From Entophlyctis helioformis (taxonomy: Eukaryota > Chytridiomycota > Chytridiomycetes > Chytridiales > Chytriomycetaceae): a stretch of 64,000 nucleotides of DNA. The notes beneath the pieces were generated by a model, which was not told the DNA's origin, ran no database searches, and saw nothing but the letters and a program-made list of their open reading frames with translations. Shown piece after piece: positions 11,190 to 21,768 of this stretch (positions within the stretch are counted from its first letter, which is position 1; each line of letters begins with the position of its first letter). The stretch spans positions 1 to 64,000 of the forward strand of contig JAHLKH010000015.1 of the NCBI GenBank assembly GCA_025526915.1, written 5' to 3'. Position numbers and translations under genes: made by a program.

Positions 11190-12717
11190 TCAACCGACGG
11201 CACACAACTTGCCATGGTCAGATGTGCGGTCTCGAGACTGGACCTCTGAGACGTGGAACATCCAAAAATGACTGCGAGATTGCACGATTGGCATGGGATC
11301 CAGCCATGGCGAGCGGTCGGACACGGCATTTGAGCATGTCAGCTGCAGAGCAGCAACAACGCAGGCAGTCGACTTACCCATTGTTGCAAGCTTCCATGCA
11401 CGGCTCGCACGGCTGCGTGACGTGGTATCCAATCACATTTCCGCTGTGCCATGCGCATGCGTTGGAGTTAAGATGCAACCGTCAGTCAGATACTGCCAAC
11501 CTGCCAGGCCTGTGCCTGTGCTGATGCCGACAGCATTGCATGTCAGACAGCCTGACAGCCACGCCGCGTCTCACCATCCAAGGCAGGCAACGTCGCGAAT
11601 GCGGCAGTAGCAGTTTCGTGTTTCATAGTCATCGTTGACAAGCTGCACACCTGCCAACCGCAGCCATTGAACCACCGCACAGGGTCAGTCTTGCCATGAC
11701 CATGCATTGATGGTGCACGAGCATCTTTCTAGTTACCAAACGGCGGCGAGTCTGTCGAAAAGAGCTCAATCTGCAAGGGGGTCGTTGCCGTTCCAGAGTG
11801 CACCATCAGCAAACGTGCATGCATGCACCCAGCATCCGGCATGCACAACGCCTCATGGCAAGGACGCTTACATTCATGTCGGCAAGCAGAATCGCCTTCA
11901 TGGCGCGACGGCACACCTCGCTCTGGCAGTGCTTGCAGTTCAGCACACACACAATCTTGGTGCGGAAATGCGGACGCATATTGACGGCGTGATTTGCAGT
12001 GCCTGCTGGTGCAGAGCCGGGATGCTGGCGCGGGTCGCCATACCCGCCAAGCTCGTGCTGTATGATGGCTTGGTTGGCAGATATGCCCGTGCCGCGAGTC
12101 GAACGCGCGACGTAGTAGTTGAAGCCCTGCGCACCTCCTGCAAACTGGAGATCCCAAGGGTTGGCAAAGTGGTGGTGCATGGCGTTGATTCGGGTCACGG
12201 TGGCCATGTCGATGGCGTTGGCCGATGTGGGGCTGGTCAAGGGGCCCGAGTTGACTGGCGGGCGAGCACTTGGTGTTGTCGGCGTCAAGGGAGACGCGGA
12301 AGATCCAGAGGACGGTGTCTGGTATGTCTGAGTGGACGTTGACGACGATGCAAACACAGGCGCCGAGGATGGCGCAGTGACTGCAAACGGAGGCGGCTGG
12401 ATAGAGGCCGCGTTTGCTGCCGAGGATGCAGTGGAGATGTGGCGACGGAGTGGATATGCGACCGAGCTCGATGACGTGTAAATGGCGCCTTGGATGACTG
12501 GGGCTGTTGCAGACGCTACGACAAAGGAGGGCTGCGATCGAAAGGCGGTTGCTGCAGAGGAAGCGGCTCGTGGCTGGGCAGACTCTACGTCGGCGGAGAG
12601 CAAAGGATCAGAGTTGGGGCCACCTGCAGAAGCAGAGGCAGACCCGAGGGCCGGCGTGGGCTGGGGAGCATCAGGATGTTGGGCCGTGGAAATGTGGTTT
12701 GGCGCTTCGAGCGACAT
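11190..12717 (-). CDS. FAM72 family protein with a long disordered N-terminal extension
   Basis: Five exons on the minus strand: 12717-11872, 11770-11737, 11650-11575, 11443-11378, 11271-11190. They sum to exactly 368 codons including the stop. The C-terminal ~140 residues match FAM72: KIVCVLNCKHCQSEVCRRAM, KAILLADMN, ELFSTDSPPFG, the cysteine pattern NCYCRIRDVACLGCGN, then GYHVTQPCEPC and CNNGHFWMFHVSEV. FAM72 is a small cysteine-rich family (about 149 aa in human). Human FAM72A is known to bind the nuclear uracil-DNA glycosylase UNG2. The first ~230 residues here are Ser/Ala/Pro-rich and have no counterpart in the animal protein. Splice phases are consistent throughout, so the family assignment is strong. 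Function in this organism is unknown. Confidence 0.93.
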
Positions 12718-13066
12718 GGTGCTTCAATGGACGGCTGTGGCTTTGTGGCGAGAGAGCTGGTGTGCACGCACAGGAGGGTGGGACGGATTGGCCAGAGTGT
12801 GAATACAAGTGCTCACGAGAGCAGGCGCACTAACCACTTGCGCATACTGGGAACAGCTCGGCAGCCAGACTCACGCACCAATGCCCAACGATGTTGCACA
12901 CACTGGCAAGAATGGAAGTCTGCGAGCCGGACTTCATCGTTGCTGTGTTGATGCGTGGATGCAGCGGTAAATCCACGGAACGCGCCTGTAATGGAACGCG
13001 CGGGTCCTCGAAATCACATGCAGATCCGGCCACTCTTTGCCACGTTATTGACAACCACCGAGGCAA
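12718..13066. promoter_or_regulatory. Shared divergent upstream region
   Basis: About 350 bp separate the start codons of the FAM72 gene (-) and the orphan membrane-hairpin gene (+). No coding potential was noticed. It must contain both promoters, but I saw no clear TATA box. Confidence 0.45.
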
Positions 13067-14287
13067 ATGGGCAGGTCCAACAAGCCGTCCAACAAGAAGC
13101 AGCGCACCGGCGATAAGCAGCAGCAGCAGCAGCAGCAGTCGCAGCAGTCGCAGCAGCAGTCTGCCTTGCCCAAGTCGGCAGACACCAACGCACAAGTCGC
13201 TGCAGGTACCACGGCCGCCGCTGCTTCAGCTGGCGCACCGCCCATGATCACCGAGACATTGACGAGGACCAGCGCAACGACGAGTGCCACTGCGAGTGCG
13301 GCCGCGAGCGCTCCCGTCTCGCCGAGACGTCCCTCGGTGCTGGTCATGCAGCTGGCCAAGTCGTCGTCCGTCCACTCGGTGTCGGCCCCCCACTCCCGGT
13401 CTGCGTCGCTCACTGGCGTTGAAGCAACCCCTGCGTCGAGCGTCGGTGCGAGCCCGAGCCACAGCCGCCAGCACTCGGCTGCGTCTGCGTCGTCTGTGCA
13501 TCTGGCTGTCGAGCAGCCGGCCGTCCTGTGCGCAGTCTCTGCTGGTGCACCGAGTCCGACGCCCAGCGCCGTCTCCGTCCATGACTCTGGCGTCCACGTC
13601 ACATCCTCTGGCCTGCAGGAGCTGTCCGGCGGCGCTTTTGAATCTGGCACCGTTCAACCCGCTTCCGCCACCGCCGTTCCAGCCGTTCCAGCCGTTCCAG
13701 CCGTTCCAGCTGTCACTGCCATCAGCGACATGGCCGATGCTGATGCCAGCATGCACACCACGTCGCCCTTGTCGCCCACCGTCAGCCAATCCACTTCCGA
13801 TGTGTGTGCACCGTCGTCTCCCGTCCAACTCGCCGGCCACAGCAAATCGTGCCGTGCTGCATCGCCATCGTCCTCACCATCGGCTACTTCACACGGCCGT
13901 GATGCAAAGACCGGCGTGGTCATGGCCACCGCTCACTCTTCCAAACCCATGGCCAGCGAAAGCGGTTCGCGCCAGGAACAGAAAACGCTTCTTGGCGCGG
14001 CCAAGAGCCTCGTCGACATTTCCGACTATCTGCTTGTGCTCAACCGCACGTTGGCCCTGGCAGGACCTCTTCAGCGAAAAGCCATGTCTCGCCCGCTTGT
14101 CTACCCACCGATCGTTGTTGCTCTGCTCGCTTTCGCCACCCCGTTCTTCTTCCTTTTTGGCCCGCTTGTCTTTTTCCTGCTCGTCGTCTACCACTTTACG
14201 CCACTGCGCTGGAGACGCCCCGTTCACGTTGTTCTTGGCGCTGCCGAAAGACGGCTTCTGTCCGCTCTTGACAGCCAAAGCCGATGA
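13067..14287 (+). CDS. Unrecognised Ser/Ala-rich protein with C-terminal membrane hairpin
   Basis: Single-exon 406-residue reading frame. It starts with a basic Gln-rich segment (GRSNKPSNKKQRTGDK followed by Gln/Ser runs) and continues with about 250 residues of Ser/Ala/Pro/Val low complexity, including a Val-Pro-Ala repeat encoded by a 9-bp minisatellite. It ends with a helical segment LLGAAKSLVDISDYLLVLNR and two adjacent hydrophobic stretches (VVALLAFATPFFFLF and PLVFFLLVVYHF) before a basic tail. The hairpin resembles ER-shaping or lipid-droplet proteins in outline only. I recognise no family. It sits between two membrane-related genes (OSBP and Lam-like). The start codon is the first ATG of the frame. 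Confidence 0.7.
   Translation: MGRSNKPSNKKQRTGDKQQQQQQQSQQSQQQSALPKSADTNAQVAAGTTAAAASAGAPPMITETLTRTSATTSATASAAASAPVSPRRPSVLVMQLAKSSSVHSVSAPHSRSASLTGVEATPASSVGASPSHSRQHSAASASSVHLAVEQPAVLCAVSAGAPSPTPSAVSVHDSGVHVTSSGLQELSGGAFESGTVQPASATAVPAVPAVPAVPAVTAISDMADADASMHTTSPLSPTVSQSTSDVCAPSSPVQLAGHSKSCRAASPSSSPSATSHGRDAKTGVVMATAHSSKPMASESGSRQEQKTLLGAAKSLVDISDYLLVLNRTLALAGPLQRKAMSRPLVYPPIVVALLAFATPFFFLFGPLVFFLLVVYHFTPLRWRRPVHVVLGAAERRLLSALDSQSR
13674..13710. repeat. 9-bp minisatellite (gttccagcc)n
   Basis: Four copies of gttccagcc in frame inside the orphan gene, encoding Val-Pro-Ala units. Confidence 0.9.
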
Positions 14288-14536
14288 TGCATGAGCGACG
14301 CGTATGTGGCCGTGTCTGTCTTGACAAACGACGGGCTGCTTGAAAATGAATGGTGTGCCAGGGTGTGCTGCATTTTTGTTCACGTGGTGGCTGCTCCCCC
14401 CAACTACCCCAGCCCGTCAGCATGGAGCACGACCATCGCCATCTAGCACGCGTGGTGTGCGAGAAGCAGTCAAGATTCACATGCCATTCATTATGTATGC
14501 CAAGTAGGGTGTGGAGGAAGAGTATATACATCCACG

Positions 14537-17500
14537 TCACAGCTCGCGGTGTCCATCATATGGGTCAGACTCGAGACCAGATGCTTCCGATATTGTTGTC
14601 GCTGCTGCTGCTGCTGCTTTCGGCGATAGAGTCAACGTGTCTGCCGACGTCTGAACAGTTGCCAGCAATCGACTGCTGGGAGTTTCCGACGCAGTCGCAT
14701 CGAACCCTGTCGCGCTGCCCAGTTTGGCAAGACCCTCTCCAGCCAAGGATGACCAGACTGGTGTGGCGACAGCCGCCGGGGAGATGGCCACCGACTGACG
14801 ATCGTGCACTATGCGATTCAACTGCGTGACTTGGTTCCGGAGCTCATCCACCTCGACGGACAGATTCCAGATGATGTAAAAGTTGACGACCGTGAGAATG
14901 GCCAGGGCAACGGACAGGGCAAAATGCAGGCCGTGGAAGCGGCCGAGCAACGTCCATCGCAGTGGCGCTGCGCTGGCCGACGAGGACGGCACGCGCGGTC
15001 CAGTCAAGTCGCTGTCCCGCCCTGCCGTGAGCCGCGTGCCCAACGCTGCGGAACCACCCTCCGTGTCACGCGTCGCAGGTGTCGACAGCACGGCATCTGG
15101 ACCTGCCGATGATGTCGTGGGGGCAGCCGTCTTTTCCGCAACAGCAGCCGCTGACAAAGGACCGCCTTCCGATACATGCCGAGGCAGGGGCGCGTCTGCC
15201 GCAAGCGTGTCGATAGCAATGCCTGGCGTCGCAGCAATGTATCGCAGCAGCTCATTCACGAGGCTTGTGTGGTACGTCTTGATCCCGTCGGGTGCAGCAC
15301 GCTCAATGGCAACTGCCCAGTTGGGAGAGCCACATGTCAGTGCCAGAGTCGGTGGGAGCATGCGGTGGGGCTTGATCATCACGCGCGCAGGCGGCCACGA
15401 TGCACGGTCAACGAGGTGGACTTACTTCGGATCCATGTCGACTTGAGAAACTCCACCTCGCAAGAAAGACGGATGTGCGTGACATTCAGTGCAACAAACG
15501 TGATGCATAACCGAGAAACGACCTGGAAGCAGTTTCCTGAGGGAACGTCCGGCGTCACAGAGACGGACTTGATGCACACATGGCTGCCGCAGTGTGGCGC
15601 CACGGTTCAGTGCAAGGTGTCAGTGGCTTGGTACATGTCGGCGTGGCGTGGCGTGGCTTGGCGTGAACCATGGACTCTACTTACTTGCTAGTCTGGCTCA
15701 CTATCTCGTCATGGATCTGACAACGCGTCTCTTTGGGTCCAAGTGGATTAGTGAGCGGCACGACATATTCGATGCGGCGATGGTGGCCAGGGGCGAGAGC
15801 TTCATATGGAACAGGTTGTGGATTGACAGTAAAGCCTGCGGGGTCCGGAATGACGGTCGCTTTGTCTGCCCAATCACAGCCCTTGATGTCTGTCATTGGA
15901 TGCCAGAGAGGGAGGAGTAAACAAGAGCGCATATAGAGCCATGATGAGCACGATCGCTTTGCCCGCAAACTTACTCTTGTGCTTGCAAGGCCCTTCCCAG
16001 AACCGGCGCACAAACCCATTTGCGGCAGACTCGTGGCCATAGACGAGTGTCCAGACGACATCGACAGGAAGAGGAATGTCTGCATCGAGCAGGCGTGTCA
16101 TGCGTTGATGAACTGGGCTGCAGGCACACTCGACCGGCGACTCGGGAAGATCGGTCATGTGGCGTCGCCGCTTGTCCAAGCCTGCCTGCTTGGTTGGATG
16201 AGATGGATCTAGCGTGGCACCAGGGGAGGGCGGACCCGACGTGACCAGCGTGGCGTTTCCAAGGGCCACGCCAAGAGTGGTGCGTGCCATGGCCGACCGT
16301 CGAGGCTTTGGCGTGTCGAGCTTGGTCAGCGAGACGCGGTGCTTCTGGTGAATGATATAGGCACTGGAGCTGCTATGCGGATCAAGGGAGTCGTGGTGCA
16401 TTTCAAGCGAGCCAGAGAGCGTGGACTGTGCTTGCTCTGGCGAAGCAGCGTCCAGGCTGGCGATTTCAGCGAGACCCAACGACCTGGATGTGGGTGAGTC
16501 GGACTTGGGGAACAGCAGTAGGTTGGCCGAGCTTGCGGTGGTCTCTGCACTCGCCAGACTGCCACGATCGGCAAGCGCGTCGGATGCAGAGCGTGGAGCG
16601 TTTCGCCAAAGCGGGCTCTGAGGGCTGCTGCTGCGGCCGGCTGCTGACCGAGAGGGACGGATTGAGCGAGCAGTCAAGGATCAGTGCCGGTCACTCATCA
16701 TGCCAAAGTGGATCCAAGCACATTGGCAAGAATGCTATGCGCACCAGAGTTTGAGCCTGAAAGCACGAGAGAGCCGGAAACGTCGGCAGGAAGGAGCCCG
16801 TGAGATGACGCCGCGCGCTGTTTGCCCGCGCCTGCATCGGCAGTGTGGCTTGGCGACGACGAAAGGATGGATGGGACCGTCTCCGAGTCGCCGTTGGTGC
16901 CGTTGCCGTTGCCGTTGCCATTGCCGTTACTCGCGGCCGATCCGCCCGAGCCTGTGAGCTGCAGAGCAGACGAAATGAGGGATAGACGCGAGGACCTGCG
17001 CGAGACGGACGGCTTGGTACCGTTTGCATCGTCGGGGCTGGGCGACTTGGCTTGCATCGTGTAGTCTGGAAAGCCCGTCCAGAGACGCATCATCAGATCG
17101 AGCGTCCGATCTCTCGATAAGAAGCTTGCAAAAAAGTACTAGTGGATGGGATGGATGCGATGGATGGGATGCGATGAATGTAATGGTTGGTTGAAGAATG
17201 TCAAGGTCAGTCGCATGGTCACTCTTGCTTTCCGTCAAGTCAAGATATCGCCAACCGACCTTGTTTGTTTTGGTGGAGACTTCGATGGCGTTTGGGAAAA
17301 TGCCTGCAATGGTCTTCTTTTCGAGAGAGACAATGTCCGTGTACGGGATGATGGCCTGGACACAAGAGCGGCGGGCGGAACCCCAGAGGACAACTCATCA
17401 GTACATGCCAACGGCAGCAACATGCACGCCAGGTCCAACTACCTTGTATGTCCAGATGAGCGTAGCAATAAACATGAGGCTGCGATCCGTCACGTAGATC

Positions 17501-18985
17501 CTACCTTGAAGAAGCACGTCCTTTTGCCATGCACAGGCAAAGTCTGGAGCGCTTGTTAGTCGTGTCGACCCGCAGTCCCATGCAGAGCCATGCAGAGCAG
17601 CACCGTCCTTACCGTCCACCAAAAGCTCGTCAACGGGCATGTCTTGAAAGATCTCGTGCAGGTCGCGGTTGCGCTTTGCGCTCGCCACGTCCAAGCACGA
17701 GCCATCTGGCTTGGCGAGCACCATCCCAGACTCGTTCTCGGACCCAAAAATGTCGTTGAAGATGGACGAGTTGGGCGGCGATGAGCCATTCGATGTGCTA
17801 GAGGAGAACCACGACATGGGCGAGGTCTGCGAAGGGCCTTGCGGCGAAGGTGTAGCGCTGATCGACGTGGATGGCTGCGACCTGCTGGTCCGCACCGACA
17901 CGGGCCGTCCCGACCCACTGTCGCGAAGCGAGTCGCGACTGGCACTGGTGCGGAACCGTTTGTCGTCGGCCAGCCCCAAGCGAGCGGCGGAGGCAGGGGC
18001 ATTGGCTGCCCCAGTGCTAGCCGTGTCTGCAACAGGTACGGCAGGAAGCACATAGTTTTGCTCGAGCGACATGGATCCCAGGCTCGCTGTGCCGTGCATG
18101 GCATGGATGCTCTCAATGTCGTCCATGACCGTGTTGGCAAAGAGGCTCTCGAGCATGAGCATGGATCCGCTGCCCAGCGAGACGCTGCGAGAGCTGCGCG
18201 TGGAACCAGCAGAGGCAGCAGAGGCAGCCGGCGGCCCGGAAGGAGGGAGCGCGCTGTTTGCCTCGATGGACGACACAGGTGGTTTTGGAAGCTGCGACTG
18301 CTGCGGCTGCTGCGACCTAGCGTGCGGCGGGAGCGAGCTTGCCCTCGATGACGATCGCGGGGGCGAGGAAGATCTCGACGCAGGCGTCGCTGGTGCAGCC
18401 GAGCTCGGGACAGCGGCGTCGGACGCGTTTGCCTTGCTTGGCGCAGTCTCAAAGGATCGGTCGGAGCGGCTGTCCGAGGCCGTGCTGCGCTGGGACTGTC
18501 CCGAGGCGCGGCGTCTGAGCTGGCGGATGACGGTCGTTTCGTCGTCTGTGATGTCGTCGTCTGCATCCACATGGTCGTAGCCGTCCATGCCGGCTGTTGC
18601 CTCGGTGGGATGGCTGCTTGGGTCGTGTGACTGGATCTGTGACGCCTCCAGCGATGAGTCTGGTGCTGTTGCACCAGACTGCCGCTGAGAGTGCTGCTGG
18701 TCGGCCGGCTGTGCTCGCAGCTGCTGAACGACAAGCAGCTCCGGCAAGGGCTCTGTGGGCACGTCCGGGGTCTCTGGCTGTGCAGGGCATGCCGCACATT
18801 CGGGCGATGCTCGTCAGCTCATCGGTTGGCATGCACGGCTGGACGGGGCAGATGCTGCTCACGCTCTGGTCGTCGGACACGGACGAGTCGGACGGCTGCA
18901 GCTGGGCGTGGCGGTTGTTCTCGAGCAGCGCCTCGACCAGCAGGTCCGACAGCGGCAGTCCCGTGAGTGCGGCATGCTCGTCCAT
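14537..18985 (-). CDS. GRAM-VASt-TM sterol transfer protein (Lam/Ltc, GRAMD1/Aster family)
   Basis: Multi-exon gene. Exon 1 encodes about 40 residues and ends in the GTGAGC donor near 18862; the next exon begins after a TGCACAG acceptor near 18788. A long disordered Ser-rich region precedes a GRAM domain: RDLHEIFQDMPVDELLVD, then across an intron DFACAWQKDVLLQGRIYVTD, and KKTIAGIFPNAIEVSTKTNK in a further exon near 17270-17310. A VASt domain follows (PVDVVWTLVYG..., HHRRIEYVVPLTNPLGPKET, VTPDVPSGNCFQVVSRLCI, between about 16080 and 15420). A C-terminal hydrophobic segment (LHFALSVALAILTVVNFYIIW) and a short coiled coil follow. This order is that of yeast Lam/Ltc and animal GRAMD1 proteins, ER-anchored sterol carriers at membrane contact sites. 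The stop is at 14537. It is divergent from MCMBP. Confidence 0.92.
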
Positions 18986-19016
18986 GGCGGGCTTGTTGGT
19001 TCGCTTCTGCCCAATA
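18986..19016. promoter_or_regulatory. 31-bp divergent start-to-start spacer
   Basis: Only 31 bp separate the ATG of the Lam-like gene (-) from the ATG of MCMBP (+). Any promoter elements must be shared or overlap the neighbouring 5' exons. Confidence 0.5.
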
Positions 19017-21613
19017 ATGTCTGCCGTTCAAGATCTCGGCGAGTTTGTTGTCAAGCCGCTCAAGGCCGTCGAGCAGCTGCTGGCGACGACCGACAAGAGC
19101 CAAGGCAGCGCCCATGCCCGAGTGCACGCCCATGTCAAGCAGCTGGCAGAGACGACCCCACTGCTGGCGCAGGTGCCGCTGCTGACGCACACCAACATGG
19201 CGTCGCTGCCCGACCGGTCGCTGGTGCGATTCCGAGGCTTTGTGCAGGACAACAGCTCGTCGTTTGAGGTCTTTCCGGTCGAGTGCACCGTGCGTCACTC
19301 GGTCACCGGCGAGCAGGTAGGCAGGCCTCGTTCACACCGGCCGTCGCTGGGCTGCCCGACTGACCCTGCCTGTGCCGTGCAGCGTCTGATGAACCTGCTC
19401 TACATGGACGTCACCGAGGTGGGTTGCTGCGCATGTCCTTGCTGCTCTTGCTGCCCGCCCGACACTGGATCGTCGGGATCGGATGTTGTCCGGACGTCTG
19501 ACGCTTGCCTGGCACACTGCACCGCTGTCCGCCCGTAGAGCCCCTGGGAGATGACGCCCGAAGACCTGCACACCGTCACCAAGTTTGCAGAGAAGCAGCC
19601 GCACTTTGCCATCGGCGTGCCTGCCGAGGCCGGCTGGGTGCACGACACCATCGCCACCGCCGAGGCAGCCGGCCTTGCGGGATCCATGGATCAGCTCTCG
19701 TTGGCCGACACCCAGCCGCCGGCAGCTTCTGTCACTGCCCCTTCTTCTGCGACTGCCACAGCCTACCAGCGCCTGCTGTCCATGAAAATGGCTGGTGCAG
19801 CCAACGACGCCGATGTGCCGCTTGCCGTTGTGCTCAAGGTCCGTTCAAGCCCCTGCCGCTCTTTGACTGTGGCTGCGCTGATCTCATCCGAGCCCTCGGA
19901 CATGCTTCTCTGCAGACGTACGGCGACAGCCAGCTGGAGCTGAACCAGATCGTCGAGGTGGTGGGCGTCCTCGAGCGTCCAACGGCCGTCGACGAGTCCG
20001 CCGCAGACGCAGACCCGTTGGACGACAGGTAAGGAGATGTGCTTGCCCGCGTCCGGCACTGGCAGCTGGCTGACGTGCCCTGACACCACGTCCAGCGAAA
20101 CGTCGCCCTTTGACGCAGTGCCGCGCATCCACGTCATCCTGTCCGAGCCGCTCTCGGGCCGCCAAGTCAACCCCCTGACGCGCTCGCCATCCGTATCGCT
20201 TTCGTCGTGTGAGTCGCCCAGCGTCGCCGATCCATCCTCTTCCTGTCCTCTGCGGCTGCGTCTCCTGGCTAACACGCCTGCCAATCCTGCACAGTGGGGC
20301 TGGATGCCGAGGCTGCTCGCCATGCTGCCATTGCCCACCTGCAGGGACTTGTGCTGGGCGATCGTCTCGCTGCAGAGTACCTGTACCTGCAGCTGTTTTC
20401 ACGAATGTGAGGAGCCGTGCTGGCCGTGCTGTACACGCTGGCCCATGGATACTGACACCGCCACCTGGACGGACCGGCCCACCAGCACCAACATCACAAG
20501 CGCCTTCCCTGCCGGCTACTTTCCCATCAACCTCTGCCGCGTCCCGTCCCAGGCAGCGTCGCCCTCGTTTGTGCCATCCCTGTTCAAGGCCCTGCATTCG
20601 CTGGTGCCCCATGCGCGCTACCTGCCGCTGGCCATGGACGATCTCAACACCAAGCTGTGGATGGAGCCAGACCAAGCACGCCACGCGCGCGACACGACGG
20701 CGCCGGATCTCGGTCTCTGCACCGGTGCGCTCCAGCTGCCGCTGGGCACGGTCGTTGTCGTGGACGAGACGCGTCTGTCGGCGGGCACGCTCGGCCAGCG
20801 CGGCGTGACCAACCTGCAGCAGCTGAGCCAGGCCATCCAGAATGCCCAAGTGGCGTACCACCTGGCCTATGGCGGTGCCCTGGAAAAGCCGGTGGATTTC
20901 CGCTTCCTGGTCGTCAGCGAGGGCAAGTCCATGTTCCAGGTGCGTTTTTGGGTGGTGTGTGTCCTTGTGCCCGTCTTGTCCGTCTCTCACTCACGAGGGT
21001 GGCCTTGGTGCACGCGTGGTGATTGACCGACCGTCCATGGTGCGATGCGTGGAACGCTCCAGGTGGACTGCACCTGCCTCTGGAGCCTTCCTCGGGCAGC
21101 GAGTCAGTCGACGCGGTCGCTCTCACGGCCGCCCAGTTGGACGCGATCCGCGTCTGTGTCGAGCTCGGCAAGGCGGGCAACCCTGTGCTCTCGGCCGAGA
21201 TGGAAGAGGTGAGGACGGATGCTCCGTGTCTGTGCTGCTGCTGCTGCTGCTGCTCTCTCTCTTTGCCACTGTCAACTCTCAGCAACTGACACGGCCGACG
21301 CGGCTCTCTCGCCACACACACACGACAGCGCATTGCACAAGACTTTGCAGAGTCGCGTGCCGCAGCCCGCAGTGCCCTGCAGCCACTGGACGACGGCTCG
21401 CTGCTCCTGCAGCGTCTCAGTCTGGCGCAGCTGATCCGCCGCTCGCTGGGCCGCGATGCGCTCGACGTGGACTGCTGGCAGATGGCTGGCGAGCTCGAGC
21501 GCAAGCGTCTGGATCGCTGCAGCCGTCTCCCGACTCTGGCTCGCCCTGCACCGACCACGGCTCCCGCGGCGCCATCACCGGCACCCGCATCCTCGGATGT
21601 GCCGCGTCGTTGA
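19017..21613 (+). CDS. Mini-chromosome maintenance complex-binding protein (MCMBP)
   Basis: About seven exons. The N-terminal part has the MCMBP-type stretch PDRSLVRFRGFVQDNSSSFE followed by RLMNLLYMDVTE in a separate small exon. Middle parts show LELNQIVEVVGVLERP and PRIHVILSEPLSGRQVNPL. Then LGDRLAAEYLYLQLFSR, a segment with LPLAMDDLNTKLWMEP and GALQLPLGTVVVVDETRLS, a GVTNLQQLSQAIQNAQV helix and FRFLVVSEGKSMFQ. These blocks follow the order of MCMBP/ETG1, which binds Mcm3-7 in place of Mcm2 and supports MCM assembly and unloading and sister-chromatid cohesion. The C-terminal exon (about 21330-21613) ends with a Pro/Ala tail. Donors and acceptors are visible at each frame change. Confidence 0.88.
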
Positions 21614-21768
21614 GTTGGCTCAGCCCAGCTTGGCCAAACCTTGGTCCATGGTCATGTGGCAAATGAAAGAAAGAGAGATGAGCATGCATTCAATAAGGGG
21701 GCGAAGTGGTGGGAGCGTCTAGGCACACGGAAAAGGGAAGAAACAAGACAGGACACGGGGCCCGCTGG
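21614..21768. other. Short convergent intergenic spacer
   Basis: 155 bp between the stop codons of MCMBP (+) and the deubiquitinase (-). No feature seen. Confidence 0.5.

Noticed and set aside
10868..11524. Forward-strand 218-residue frame downstream of the oxysterol-binding protein
   Set aside because: It overlaps the well-supported FAM72 exons on the other strand and shows no protein-like character.
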